A stretch of DNA of 39,090 nt from Sporomusaceae bacterium (GTDB lineage: Bacteria > Bacillota_C > Negativicutes > Sporomusales_B > UBA7701): positions 1 to 39,090 of the forward strand of contig JALHDI010000012.1 of NCBI GenBank assembly GCA_022839045.1, in the 5' to 3' direction. The position numbers were made by a program, and so were the translations under genes. Below, one piece after another: positions 9,670 to 17,936 of the stretch. Under the pieces are notes generated by a model. It saw only the letters and a program-made list of their open reading frames with translations, had not been told where the DNA came from and made no database searches. Positions within the stretch are counted from its first letter, which is position 1. The number at the start of each line of letters is the position of its first letter.

Positions 9670-10535
9670 GGCTTTTCCTCCCTGAGGCCGAGCTGCCGGC
9701 GGAGGTCGACGGCGAATGTCCCCGCCATAACGCCGGTGACCGGACCGGTCATGAAAACGTGCCCGTCCGGCCGGATGCCGATGTCGATGGCCCCGCCCGG
9801 CATATGGACCTTGACCGCCGGCCCGGTGAGCCCCAGCCGGTGGGCGACGCTGGCCGCGGCGCAGCTGCTGCTCCCCGAGGCGAGCGTGTAACCGGCCCCG
9901 CGCTCCCAGATTTCGATGCGGATGTTGGCCCGGTCGAGCACCTGGAGAAACTGAACGTTGGTCCGCCGGGGGAAAAGGGGATGGCTCTCGACGAGGGGAC
10001 CGAGCCGTTCGGCAGTTTCCCGGGAAATATCGTCCAGCGGGATGACGCAGTGGGGGTTGCCCATCGACACGCAGTTGATCGCATACTCGGCATCACCCAG
10101 GCGAAGTTTCTCGCCGAGGATCTCGCGCGGCGGGCCGCCGGCCGGCAGGTCGGCGCTGCTAAAGCTGGCGGCGCCCATGTCGACCTTGATGAGGGCGGCG
10201 GCATCGTCGAGCACCGCGACCGCGACCGCGCCGCCAGCGGTGACGAGTGCGAACTCTTTGCTCTTTACATAGCCCGCTTCCACGAGGTAGCGGGAAAAGA
10301 TGCGGATGCCGTTGCCGCTCTTTTCGGCCTCGCTGCCGTCGGGATTGAGGATGCGGAGGCGCATCCCGCCGCCCTCCAGCAGCGGCCCGTAGAGAATGCC
10401 GTCCGAGCCGACGCCGAAATTGCGGTGGCAGATCAGGCGGATGTTTTCCTCTGTGAGAGCGAGGCCGCTCTTGTTGGGGTCGATGACGATGTAGTCGTTG
10501 CCGAGGGCGTGGTATTTGTAGAAATCGGTGGTCAT
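9666..10535 (-). CDS. DapF-like epimerase homologue with both catalytic Cys replaced by Ser
   Basis: The 289-residue protein aligns through its whole length with diaminopimelate epimerase: YHALGNDYIVID, NFGVGSDGI, SMGNPHCVI, ERGAGYT and an MTGP segment near the end. DapF normally uses two cysteines as acid and base, in QCGNG and ACGSG. Here the first motif is EKSGNGIRI (Ser73, codon AGC at 10317-10319) and the second is LASGSSSCAA (Ser220, codon TCG at 9876-9878). The substrate-binding frame is kept but the usual chemistry is not expected. In the related proline-racemase family such changes accompany altered activities, so this could be another epimerase, a dehydratase or a binding protein. 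I start at the ATG behind GGAGGG; a longer open frame upstream lacks that signal. It is the eighth reading frame of the operon starting at livK's position, after the trans-sulfuration gene. Confidence 0.85.
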   Translation of the reverse strand: MTTDFYKYHALGNDYIVIDPNKSGLALTEENIRLICHRNFGVGSDGILYGPLLEGGGMRLRILNPDGSEAEKSGNGIRIFSRYLVEAGYVKSKEFALVTAGGAVAVAVLDDAAALIKVDMGAASFSSADLPAGGPPREILGEKLRLGDAEYAINCVSMGNPHCVIPLDDISRETAERLGPLVESHPLFPRRTNVQFLQVLDRANIRIEIWERGAGYTLASGSSSCAAASVAHRLGLTGPAVKVHMPGGAIDIGIRPDGHVFMTGPVTGVMAGTFAVDLRRQLGLREEKP

Positions 10536-10588
10536 GCTCGTACCCTCCGTAAGCCATTCTGGATTTAGCTGGGCCTTTATCAACGGTC

Positions 10589-11722
10589 TCAACCTTTAAG
10601 CGCCTGATCCAGATCGGCGATTATATCGTCCGGATGCTCTAGTCCCGCCGACAATCTTATCAAACTGGGCGTTACTCCCATGCGCAGCTTGCGCTCGCGC
10701 GGCACCGAACCGTGGGACATGACGTCGGGCAGGTTGACGAGCGTTTCCACGCCGCCGAGGCTGTCGCCGAGCACGCATAGTTTCGTCCTGGATAAAAAGG
10801 CCCGGGCGAAGTCGCCGTCGCCGAGGTCGAAGGAGACGACGTTGCCGGTACCCCTCGCCTGGTGGAAGTGGAGGTCGTGGCCGGGGTGGTCGGCAAAACC
10901 GAGGTAGTAGACTCTTTCAACCTCCGGCCGGGCCCGCAGCCACTCGGCCAAGACACGGGCATTTTGGGCCTGGCGGTCCATGCGGACGCCGAGCGTTTTG
11001 AGGCCGCGCAGCAGCAGCCAGGAGTCCTGCGGTCCGAGCACGCCGCCGGTGGCGTTCTGGACGAAGTGCAGGTCCTCGGCCACCTTCCCGTCTTTGACCA
11101 CCACCACGCCGGCGAGCACGTCGCTGTGGCCGCCGATGAACTTGGTGGCGCTGTGGACGACGATGTCCACCCCCAGGGACAGCGGCTGCTGGAGGTAAGG
11201 GGACATGAAGGTGTTGTCGGCGATGGCGAGCAGCCCCCGTTCGCGGGCAAGGGCGGCGACGGCGGCGATATCGGTGACCATGAGGGTCGGATTGGAGGGC
11301 GTCTCGATGATCAGCGCCCTGGTCGCCGGGGTGATGGCGGCGGTAATCTCGGCCAGGTCGCAAAATTCCGCGTAGGTGGCCGACAGCCCGAACCGCCCCA
11401 GCACCCGGTCAAGGACGCGGGAGGTGCCGCCGTAGAGGTTCTGGCTGGCGACGATGTGATCGCCGGCCTTGAAGAGGTGCAGGACGGCCGTCATCGCCGC
11501 CATACCCGAGGCGAAGGCGAACCCGCGGCAGCCGCCCTCCAGGAGGGCCATCTGTTCCTCGAGTGCGTGGCGGGTGGGGTTGGCTCCCCGCGAATACTGG
11601 TAGCCGCCTTGCTGGCCGACGGTGTGTTGGCGGAAGGTCGAGGCCTGGTAGATGGGCGTGCTCACCGCCCCTGTCGCCTGGTCGCCTTCGGCGCCGTGGA
11701 CGAGCATGGTTTCAAGTTTCAT
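10589..11722 (-). CDS. Trans-sulfuration PLP enzyme (cystathionine gamma-lyase/synthase family)
   Basis: This 377-residue Cys/Met-metabolism PLP enzyme has YSRGANPT (43-50), ASGMAAMTAV, the Tyr-containing SQNLYGGT loop, ETPSNPT, IADNTF and SATKFIGGHSD, with the PLP lysine at about 194. The C-terminal SLGGVETLVNLP and RLSAGLEHPDDIIADL are typical. The family covers cystathionine gamma-synthase, gamma-lyase, beta-lyase and methionine gamma-lyase, and I cannot separate these here. The start is ATG at 11720-11722 behind AAGGGAG. It lies 27 bases after livF and 53 bases before the DapF-like gene, so the imported amino acid is a plausible substrate. Confidence 0.9.
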   Translation of the reverse strand: MKLETMLVHGAEGDQATGAVSTPIYQASTFRQHTVGQQGGYQYSRGANPTRHALEEQMALLEGGCRGFAFASGMAAMTAVLHLFKAGDHIVASQNLYGGTSRVLDRVLGRFGLSATYAEFCDLAEITAAITPATRALIIETPSNPTLMVTDIAAVAALARERGLLAIADNTFMSPYLQQPLSLGVDIVVHSATKFIGGHSDVLAGVVVVKDGKVAEDLHFVQNATGGVLGPQDSWLLLRGLKTLGVRMDRQAQNARVLAEWLRARPEVERVYYLGFADHPGHDLHFHQARGTGNVVSFDLGDGDFARAFLSRTKLCVLGDSLGGVETLVNLPDVMSHGSVPRERKLRMGVTPSLIRLSAGLEHPDDIIADLDQALKG

Positions 11723-11749
11723 CGCGGATCTCCCTTGTTCTCGTTTCAC

Positions 11750-12457
11750 CTAGCTTTTTATGCCCAGATACGCTTTGCGCACCAAGGGGTCGGCGATCAG
11801 GTCGCTGCCCGCCCCGGTCAGCAGCACGCGCCCCGTCTCGAGAACGAAGGCGTCGTCGGCCATTTCCAGGGCCTGAAAGGCGTTCTGCTCGGCGAGCAGG
11901 ATGGTCGTCCCCCGGGCCTTGATTTCGCGGACCGTCTTGAAAACGCTCTCCACGAGGAGGGGCGCCAGGCCGAGCGACGGCTCGTCGAGGAGCAGCAGCC
12001 TGGGCCGCGACATCAGCCCGCGGGCGATGGCCACCATCTGCTGTTCGCCGCCGGAGAGCGTGCCGGCATATTGTTTCAGCCTCTGCCGCAGGATGGGAAA
12101 CAAGGCGTACATCTTGTCCAGGTCGGCTTCGATGCCGTCCTTGTCGTTGCGGAGGAACGCCCCCATGAGGAGGTTCTCCTTGACGGTGAGGTTGGCGTAC
12201 AGGCGGCGCCGCTCGGGAACGAGGCAAATCCCCATGCCGAGCACTTCGTACGCTTTGGCGGGCAGCGGACGGCCGTCGTAGGTTATCCGCCCGGACGCGG
12301 GCGCGAGCAGGCCGGCCAGCGTCATCATCAGGGTCGATTTGCCCGCGCCGTTGGCGCCGATGACGGCCACGATGCGGCCGGGCTGGACCGACAGGCTGAC
12401 GTCGCGGAGGGCGTGTATCTGGCCGTATTTCACGTTGAGGTTATTGACTTCTAACAC
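11750..12457 (-). CDS. livF: Branched-chain-type amino-acid ABC transporter ATP-binding protein LivF
   Basis: This 235-residue ABC ATPase has Walker A GANGAGKST, the LivF-type GMGICLVPERRRLYANLTVKENL, the signature LSGGEQQMVAIARGL, Walker B LLLLDEPSLGL, and a switch histidine region replaced by LLAEQNAF as usual for LivF. The start is GTG at 12455-12457 with GGGAGGG upstream; it overlaps livG by 17 bases. It energises import together with LivG, LivH and LivM. Confidence 0.95.
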   Translation of the reverse strand: MLEVNNLNVKYGQIHALRDVSLSVQPGRIVAVIGANGAGKSTLMMTLAGLLAPASGRITYDGRPLPAKAYEVLGMGICLVPERRRLYANLTVKENLLMGAFLRNDKDGIEADLDKMYALFPILRQRLKQYAGTLSGGEQQMVAIARGLMSRPRLLLLDEPSLGLAPLLVESVFKTVREIKARGTTILLAEQNAFQALEMADDAFVLETGRVLLTGAGSDLIADPLVRKAYLGIKS

Positions 12458-13223
12458 GTTTGTATCCCTCCCCGAGGTAGGCTCGCAGCACTTCCAGATT
12501 GGTCTGGATCTCTTCCGCCGTGCCTTCGGCGAGCTTGACGCCGAAGTCGAGGACGAAGATCCGTTCGCACAGCTCCATCACCACGTCCATGTGATGCTCG
12601 ATGAGCAGGATGGTGAGACCGTGGCGGGCATGGAGAGTCCGGACCAGTCCGGCCAGTTCCTGGGATTCTTCGGGGTTCATGCCGGCCGCCGGTTCGTCGA
12701 GGAGCAGCAGCTTTGGCCTGAGGGCCAGGGCGCGGGCGATTTCCAGCTTGCGCTGCAGGCCGTACGGAAGGCTGTCGGCCCGCACGTCCGCCTTGTCGGC
12801 CAGGCCGACCTCCTCGAGACGCTCCATCGCCAGCGCGCAGATCTCATTTTCGCGGCTCTTCACCCGCGGCGAGCGCACCAGCGCTTCGCCGAGGGCGTAG
12901 CCGACCTCTTTGTCGACGGCGATGCGGACGTTGTCGAGCACCGTCAGGTTGCGGAACAGGCGGATGTTCTGGAAGGTGCGGGCGATGCCGTGCGCCACCA
13001 CCTTGTCGGGGCGGGTGGCGGTGATGTCCCGGCCGGCGAAGATAATGCTGCCGGCGGTGGGCGCATATACGCCGGTGATGAGGTTGAAGACGGTCGTCTT
13101 GCCGGCGCCGTTGGGGCCGATGAGGCCGGCTACCTGCCCCGGGGCGACCGCCAGGCTGATGTCCTTGCAGGCGACGATGCCGCCGAAGCTTTTAGTGACT
13201 CCTTTGAGTTCGAGCATGCTCAT
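12441..13223 (-). CDS. livG: Branched-chain-type amino-acid ABC transporter ATP-binding protein LivG
   Basis: This 260-residue ABC ATPase has Walker A GPNGAGKTT, the LivG signature segment GIARTFQNIRLF, LPYGLQRKLEIARAL, Walker B LLLLDEPAAGMNPEE and the switch histidine in LLIEHHMDVVM. It overlaps livM by 4 bases upstream and livF by 17 bases downstream, so translation of the set is coupled. Confidence 0.95.
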   Translation of the reverse strand: MSMLELKGVTKSFGGIVACKDISLAVAPGQVAGLIGPNGAGKTTVFNLITGVYAPTAGSIIFAGRDITATRPDKVVAHGIARTFQNIRLFRNLTVLDNVRIAVDKEVGYALGEALVRSPRVKSRENEICALAMERLEEVGLADKADVRADSLPYGLQRKLEIARALALRPKLLLLDEPAAGMNPEESQELAGLVRTLHARHGLTILLIEHHMDVVMELCERIFVLDFGVKLAEGTAEEIQTNLEVLRAYLGEGYKRVRSQ

Positions 13224-14104
13224 TTTCCTGCCCCCCCTCCGGCGGCAGCCGGTTTTCTGCGGAAGCAGCGGACACAGCTATGCCAGGAAATCTCCCGGAA
13301 GCCGAACAGTCCCTGGGGCCTGAATACCATGATGGCTACGAGCAGGAAGCCGTAGGCCACCAGGCGCCACATGCTGGCCATCCTGAGCGCCTCGGGCACG
13401 GCGACGAACAATATCGCCGCCACCGTCGGCCCGGTGATGCTGCCCATGCCTCCGGCCACGACGCTAGCGGTGAGCTGGGTGGAAAGGGCGGCGGTGAACA
13501 TGCCCGGCTGGATAAAGGAAACGTAATGGGCGAACAGGCCGCCGGCCAGGCCGGCGCAGCCGGCGCTGAACACCAGCGACCGCATCCGCACCTGGAAGAG
13601 GTTGATGCCCATCATTTCGGCGGCGACGAAGTCCTCGCGCACGGCGATGGCCGCGCGCCCGTAGCGGGAATGGACGAAGTTGCGGGCCACCCACAGGACG
13701 AGGATGGTGAGGGCGATGACGATCGGCAGGGTGGTCTCGCTGGCGATGCCGGGTAGGCCGCGGGCTCCCTGGGTGATGTCAAGGTTCTCGAGCAGCACCC
13801 GCACCGCCTCGCCGAAGCCGAGGGTGGCGATGGCGAAGTAGTCACTGCGCAGCTTGGCTTTGAGCGTCGGGTAGCCGATGAGCACGCCGACCAGCGACGA
13901 CATGGCGATGCCGGCCGCCAGCGCCGCCCAGAAGTTGACGTCATAGAAATAAGTCAGGATGCCGGCCGTATAGGCGCCGATGGCGAAAAAGGCGGCGTGG
14001 CCGAGGGAGAAGAGGCCGGTGAACCCGGTGAAGACGGCCAGCCCTACCGCGGCGATGACGTATATCAGGCTGAAGGTTATGATGCCGCTAACGTATTCGA
14101 GCAT
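13220..14104 (-). CDS. livM: Branched-chain-type amino-acid ABC transporter permease LivM
   Basis: This 294-residue permease has eight or more hydrophobic spans. The family motif FTGLFSLGHAAFFAIGAYTAGIL lies near the N-terminus, with GYPTLKAKLRSDYFAIATLGFGEAVR and RYGRAAIAVREDFVAAEMMGIN (the cytoplasmic coupling region) further on. It lies six bases after livH and overlaps livG by 4 bases. The C-terminal tail is basic. Confidence 0.94.
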   Translation of the reverse strand: MLEYVSGIITFSLIYVIAAVGLAVFTGFTGLFSLGHAAFFAIGAYTAGILTYFYDVNFWAALAAGIAMSSLVGVLIGYPTLKAKLRSDYFAIATLGFGEAVRVLLENLDITQGARGLPGIASETTLPIVIALTILVLWVARNFVHSRYGRAAIAVREDFVAAEMMGINLFQVRMRSLVFSAGCAGLAGGLFAHYVSFIQPGMFTAALSTQLTASVVAGGMGSITGPTVAAILFVAVPEALRMASMWRLVAYGFLLVAIMVFRPQGLFGFREISWHSCVRCFRRKPAAAGGGAGK

Positions 14105-14110
14105 GACAGG

Positions 14111-14983
14111 TTACACCTTTTCCTCGAGAAATTTGCCGAACAGGCCGGTCGGCAGCACCAGGAGCAGTATGACCAGCAAGGAAAAGCTGAAAACGTCGCG
14201 GACAACCGACGATACGTAGGCGGATACGAAGGTTTCCAGCACCCCGAGGATGAGGCCGCCGACGACCGCCCCGGGCAGGCTGCCCAAGCCGCCGATGACG
14301 GCGGCGATGTAGGCCTTGTTGGTTATCCAGCCCATGGTGGGGTAGACCATGTACTTCATCCCCAGGAACATGCCGGAGATGCCGGCTAGCGCCCCCGCCA
14401 GCAGGAATACCCAGCCGATGACCTTGTTGACGTTGACGCCGTTTAGCTGGCAGACCTGCATATCGTAGGACGCCGCCCGGATGGCGATGCCGGTTTTGCT
14501 GTTCTGGAGGAAGTAGTGGAGACCGTAAATGGCTAGTCCCGAGAAAGCAATGGCGAAAACGTCCAAAAGCCCGAGCGACACGCCGCCGAAGGAGACGTTC
14601 TGCTGGGTCAGGACCTCGGGGAAGGCGTAGAACCGCGAGCCGATGGTCGCGTAAACGAGGTTTTCGAGGAAGATCGATGTCCCCATGGCGCTGATCATGA
14701 AGTAGAGCGACGAGGCGTTGCGCTTGCGCAACGTGCTGTAGGCCATGCGCTCGTTGGCGAAGCAGAGAATGGCCGCCCCGATGATGGAGATGAGGACGGA
14801 CAGCGCCAGGGGGACGCCCATGTGCATCAAAACATAGTAACCGATGTACGCGCCGAGCATGATGATCGATCCGTACGCGAAATTGCTGAAGTTGAGGATG
14901 CTGAAAACCAGGGAATAGCCGACCGCCATCAGGGCGTAGATGCCGCCGATGGCGAGTCCGGTCACTAGCGTTTGGATGAACAT
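14111..14983 (-). CDS. livH: Branched-chain-type amino-acid ABC transporter permease LivH
   Basis: This 290-residue permease has GLAIGGIYALMAVGYSLVFSILNFSNFAYG at the N-terminus, the classic LivH start. The coupling loop is SKTGIAIRAASYDMQVCQLNGVNVNKVI, and GGLGSLPGAVVGGLILGVLETF follows near the end. It is the first permease gene after the binding protein, separated from it by a 92-base gap with a hairpin. Confidence 0.94.
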   Translation of the reverse strand: MFIQTLVTGLAIGGIYALMAVGYSLVFSILNFSNFAYGSIIMLGAYIGYYVLMHMGVPLALSVLISIIGAAILCFANERMAYSTLRKRNASSLYFMISAMGTSIFLENLVYATIGSRFYAFPEVLTQQNVSFGGVSLGLLDVFAIAFSGLAIYGLHYFLQNSKTGIAIRAASYDMQVCQLNGVNVNKVIGWVFLLAGALAGISGMFLGMKYMVYPTMGWITNKAYIAAVIGGLGSLPGAVVGGLILGVLETFVSAYVSSVVRDVFSFSLLVILLLVLPTGLFGKFLEEKV

Positions 14984-15023
14984 AGGCGCCCGCTCCTTAA
15001 TCTTGAGACTTGCCCAACGCCGG

Positions 15024-15061
15024 AAAAAACAGGGACGGCGGGGGCCTTTCGGCCCGCACCG
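15024..15061 (-). terminator. Attenuating hairpin between livK and livH
   Basis: An 11-bp stem with one mismatch (15036-15046 with 15051-15061) and a TTTC/GAAA loop is followed on the minus strand, after five unpaired bases, by six T (complement 15024-15029). Partial termination here would give more binding protein than permease, as is common in ABC operons. Confidence 0.6.
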
Positions 15062-15075
15062 CCCCGCATCGGCTG

Positions 15076-16236
15076 TTACTGGGTGACAAACTTGGCTTTG
15101 AAGACGAACTTGCCGCCTTTGACTTCCTGGATGACCGCCGGTTTGTTGAGCGGGTCGTGGGTCTTGGGATCGATGGTCAGTTTGCCGCTCAGCACTTGCA
15201 GGTCCTTGGTCTTGGCCAGCTGCTCGGCGATTTTCGCCGGGTCGGTGCTGTTGGTCTTCTTGATGGCGTCGATAACGGCATACAAGCCGTCAATGGCCAT
15301 GACCGGGTTCGGCATAACCGGGTCGCTCTTGTATTTTTCCTTGTATTCCTTGATGAACGACTGGATGTCAGGGTCGTCCAAGCTGGCCAGGTTCACGAAA
15401 TAGGAACCTTCCACAGCCGAGCCGCCGAGGGTGACAAGGTCGGGGCTGCCCCAGCCGTCGCCGCCGAGGAATTTGGCCTTGATCCCAAGGTCGGCGGCCT
15501 GTTTCATGATCAGAGCCGCTTCTTTCTGCATCGTCGGGATAAAGAGCACGTCTGGGCTGAAACCTTTCACTTTACCGAGGATGGCGCGGAAGTCGAGTTC
15601 GCCGGTGCGGAAAGCTTCATTGGCGACGATCTTGCCACCCTGCTTCTGGAATTCTTCGATGAAGTACTTGCCCAACCAGGCCGAGTAATCGGAGCCGACG
15701 TCATAGATGATGGCCGCTGTTTTCGCTTTCAGATCCTTGACGGCGAACTGCGCCGCCACCGTCCCCTGGAAGGGGTCGATGAAGCAGGTGCGGAAAGCGT
15801 ACGACCTAACCTTGCCGGTTTTGTCGTCAACCGTAACCTTGGGGTTGGTGGCGGTGGTGGCGATGAACGGCACCTTCGCCGGCTCGGTTACCGAAGTTGT
15901 GGCGATGGCAACGCCGCTCTGCGCGGGGCCGATGATGGCGACAACCTTCTCGCCCACAAGCCGCTTGGCGATGTTGACCGCCTCGGTAGCGTCGGCGCGG
16001 TTGTCGTAGGCGATCAGCTGCAGCTTCTTGCCCAGTACCCCGCCTTTGGCGTTGATCTTGGCGATTTCCATTTCAATAGCGTTCTTTTCAGACTGTCCCC
16101 ACATCGAGCTGTCGCCGGTCAGGGCCACCGTCTGGCCGATCTTGATTACGTCGGCACCGCCGGATGAGCCGCCGCAACCGGCGACCACCGCAGCAAGAAT
16201 CACTGCCAAACTTAAAGCCAACCATTTCGTCCGCAT
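15076..16236 (-). CDS. livK: Amino-acid ABC transporter substrate-binding lipoprotein (LivJ/LivK family)
   Basis: This 386-residue binding protein has a lipoprotein signal peptide with lipobox VAGC (Cys21) and a Gly/Ser linker. The Leu/Ile/Val-binding fold follows: IKIGQTVALTGDSSMWGQ, INAKGGVLGKKLQLIAYDNRADATEAVNIAKRL, IIGPAQSGVAIATT and VPFIATTATNP. The family binds branched-chain or other amino acids, and in many bacteria quite different carboxylates. Ligand identity is therefore open. Linked PLP and epimerase-like genes suggest an amino acid. Start ATG with GGAGGGATATC upstream. It is the first gene of the run down to the GNAT gene. Confidence 0.92.
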   Translation of the reverse strand: MRTKWLALSLAVILAAVVAGCGGSSGGADVIKIGQTVALTGDSSMWGQSEKNAIEMEIAKINAKGGVLGKKLQLIAYDNRADATEAVNIAKRLVGEKVVAIIGPAQSGVAIATTSVTEPAKVPFIATTATNPKVTVDDKTGKVRSYAFRTCFIDPFQGTVAAQFAVKDLKAKTAAIIYDVGSDYSAWLGKYFIEEFQKQGGKIVANEAFRTGELDFRAILGKVKGFSPDVLFIPTMQKEAALIMKQAADLGIKAKFLGGDGWGSPDLVTLGGSAVEGSYFVNLASLDDPDIQSFIKEYKEKYKSDPVMPNPVMAIDGLYAVIDAIKKTNSTDPAKIAEQLAKTKDLQVLSGKLTIDPKTHDPLNKPAVIQEVKGGKFVFKAKFVTQ

Positions 16237-16430
16237 GATATCCCTCCTGATTATTTTTCGGTTTAACTCAACCCGAAAAAAACCCCTTCTTTTACCCCTC
16301 CAGTCAAACTATATTCCCTCCTCGGGTCAACTATCCGAAAACCCGTACATAATTATATTTTTCCTGATATCCCCAAATCCTCTTTTCCGGCGGAACTTTG
16401 CGGCAATTCATTTCCGCCCCTACTGCCGGG
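16237..16430 (-). promoter_or_regulatory. Leader region of the liv operon
   Basis: This 194-base gap lies between yitT and livK. It holds an inverted repeat GGCGGAA (16389-16395) / TTCCGCC (16412-16418) just after the yitT stop, without a clear T run. A TATAAT-type -10 (complement near 16351-16356) has no good -35 partner, and two further TTGACC/TTGACT boxes (near 16310 and 16333) have no good -10. I infer that the liv promoter lies here but cannot fix it. Confidence 0.4.
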
Positions 16431-17294
16431 CTAGTGGATGGCTTTCTTCTTGACCCTGCCGCCGATCACTTCGTGGACGTCCTGTACCGTCACGAACGCA
16501 TTTTCGTCTTTCTCGTAGATGATCGACTTCAGTTTGGCGATCTCCAGCCTGGTAACCACCGAGTAAAGGACTTTCTTGGGCTCGCCGGTGAAGCCGCCGG
16601 CACCGTGCAGCACCGTCACGCCCCTTCCCAGGCGGGCAAGGAGGGTTTCGGCGATCTCGTCAGGGTTTTCGGAAACGATTATCACCCCTTTGGTCTCGTC
16701 GAGTCCCTCGATGGTGATGTCGATGACCTTGAAGGCGACGAAGTAGGCAACCAGCGAATACATCGCCTTGTCCCAGGAAAAAACAAACCCGGCGCTGCCG
16801 AGGATGAAGAGGTTGATGAACATCACTACTTCGCCGACCGAAAAGCCGGTTCGCTTGTCGAGGATGATGGCGATAATCTCGGTGCCGTCGAGCGAGCCGC
16901 CGTAGCGGATAATCAGACCTACCCCGACGCCGATGACGATCCCGCCGAAGACGGCGGCGAGGAAAAGGTCGTTGGTCAATTCGGGGATGGGGCGGAAGTA
17001 CGCCACCCAGCCAGCCAGGGATATTACGGCGAACACGGTGGAAATGGCAAACGTTTTGCCGATCTGGTTGTAGCCGATATACAGAAAGGGCAGGTTGAGG
17101 GCGACGATCAGGATGGCAAGCGGTATATTGGTAAGGTGGCTGAGCAGAATCGCGATGCCGATAACGCCGCCGTCGATAATCTGGTTGGGCACGAGAAAAA
17201 TCTCCAGCCCGACCGCCGTCAAAATGGAGCCGATGAAAATCAGGGCGTATTTTTCAATCATGCGGAGCAGCAACTGGCGCTTGGTCCGCGGCAT
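16431..17294 (-). CDS. YitT family membrane protein (DUF161 + DUF2179)
   Basis: The 287-residue protein has five to six hydrophobic spans: an N-terminal ALIFIGSILTAVGLEIFLVPNQIIDGGVIGIAILL followed by the family segment RYGGSLDGTEIIAIIL. A C-terminal cytoplasmic DUF2179 domain (about 215-285) starts GVIIVSENPDEIAETLLARLGRGVT and ends FVTVQDVHEVIGG. YitT proteins are common in Bacillota and their transport role is unknown. The open frame runs 40 residues further upstream, but those residues are a basic low-quality extension inside a hairpin. I use the ATG at 17292-17294 behind GAGAGGGTGG. Confidence 0.88.
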   Translation of the reverse strand: MPRTKRQLLLRMIEKYALIFIGSILTAVGLEIFLVPNQIIDGGVIGIAILLSHLTNIPLAILIVALNLPFLYIGYNQIGKTFAISTVFAVISLAGWVAYFRPIPELTNDLFLAAVFGGIVIGVGVGLIIRYGGSLDGTEIIAIILDKRTGFSVGEVVMFINLFILGSAGFVFSWDKAMYSLVAYFVAFKVIDITIEGLDETKGVIIVSENPDEIAETLLARLGRGVTVLHGAGGFTGEPKKVLYSVVTRLEIAKLKSIIYEKDENAFVTVQDVHEVIGGRVKKKAIH

Positions 17295-17316
17295 ATATCC
17301 ACCCTCTCTTTGCGGC

Positions 17317-17356
17317 AGCGGCAGAAGAGGTCTGCCCTGAGACCCCTTCCGCCGCT
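17317..17356 (-). repeat. Intercistronic stem-loop, 17 bp
   Basis: An inverted repeat (17317-17333 with 17340-17356) forms 17 consecutive pairs including two G-T wobbles, around a 6-base loop. No T run follows on either strand. It lies between the gamma carbonic anhydrase and yitT. It could act as an mRNA stabiliser or a weak terminator. Confidence 0.55.
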
Positions 17357-17373
17357 GCGCGCCAGTATTTCGG

Positions 17374-17919
17374 TTAGACGATCTTTTCTCCCTGGTAGAC
17401 TTCGCCGCCCGCATCCGGCAGGATGCCGTAGCGCTTCGTCCACAGGGTTTTGTATTTCACCGCTTGGGCGTGGATGCGCGGCCACTCGTCGGGGATCGAC
17501 TTTATCACTTTGGCCGGCAGCCCGACCACCAACGAGTGGGGCGGGATAATCTGGTTCTCCCGGACCACTGCCCCGGCGGCGACGATGCTGCCTTTGCCGA
17601 TGACCGCCCCGGTGAGGATTACCGCGCCCATGCCGATCAGGCAGTGCTCTTCGACCGTAGCGGCGTGGATTACGCAGTTGTGGCCGATGGTAACGAAATC
17701 GCCGATGATGGCCGGAAAGTTGTCGGCGACATGCACGACGCTATTGTCCTGCACGTTGCTGTAGAGGCCGATCTCGATACGGTTGACGTCGCCGCGCACT
17801 ACCGTGTTGAACCATACGCTGCTGAACTCTTGCAGCGTCACCTTGCCGATCACCCGCGCCCCTTCGGCGACAAAGGCCCGGGAGTCAATGCTGGGCTTGT
17901 TGCCTTCAAATTCCGTCAT
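17374..17919 (-). CDS. Gamma-class carbonic anhydrase family protein (left-handed beta-helix)
   Basis: The 181-residue protein consists of hexapeptide repeats: VAEGARVIGKVTLQEFSSVWFNTVVRGDVNRIEIG, YSNVQDNSVVHV, and IGDFVTIGHNCVIHAATV. The three histidines that bind the metal in this family are visible in VVHV, IGHN and VIHAA. Members include gamma carbonic anhydrases (CamH type), YrdA and PaaY-like thioesterases, so CO2 hydration is probable but not certain. The start ATG follows GGAGGC. It lies 17 bases after the siroheme reductase gene and probably belongs to its transcript. Confidence 0.88.
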   Translation of the reverse strand: MTEFEGNKPSIDSRAFVAEGARVIGKVTLQEFSSVWFNTVVRGDVNRIEIGLYSNVQDNSVVHVADNFPAIIGDFVTIGHNCVIHAATVEEHCLIGMGAVILTGAVIGKGSIVAAGAVVRENQIIPPHSLVVGLPAKVIKSIPDEWPRIHAQAVKYKTLWTKRYGILPDAGGEVYQGEKIV

Positions 17920-17936
17920 CGTAAGCCTCCTTGCGC

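Noticed and set aside
10862..12454. Long plus-strand frame opposite the liv and trans-sulfuration genes
   Set aside because: It is antisense to several well-supported genes, has a composition typical of the complement of GC-rich coding DNA, and shows no domain or ribosome binding site.
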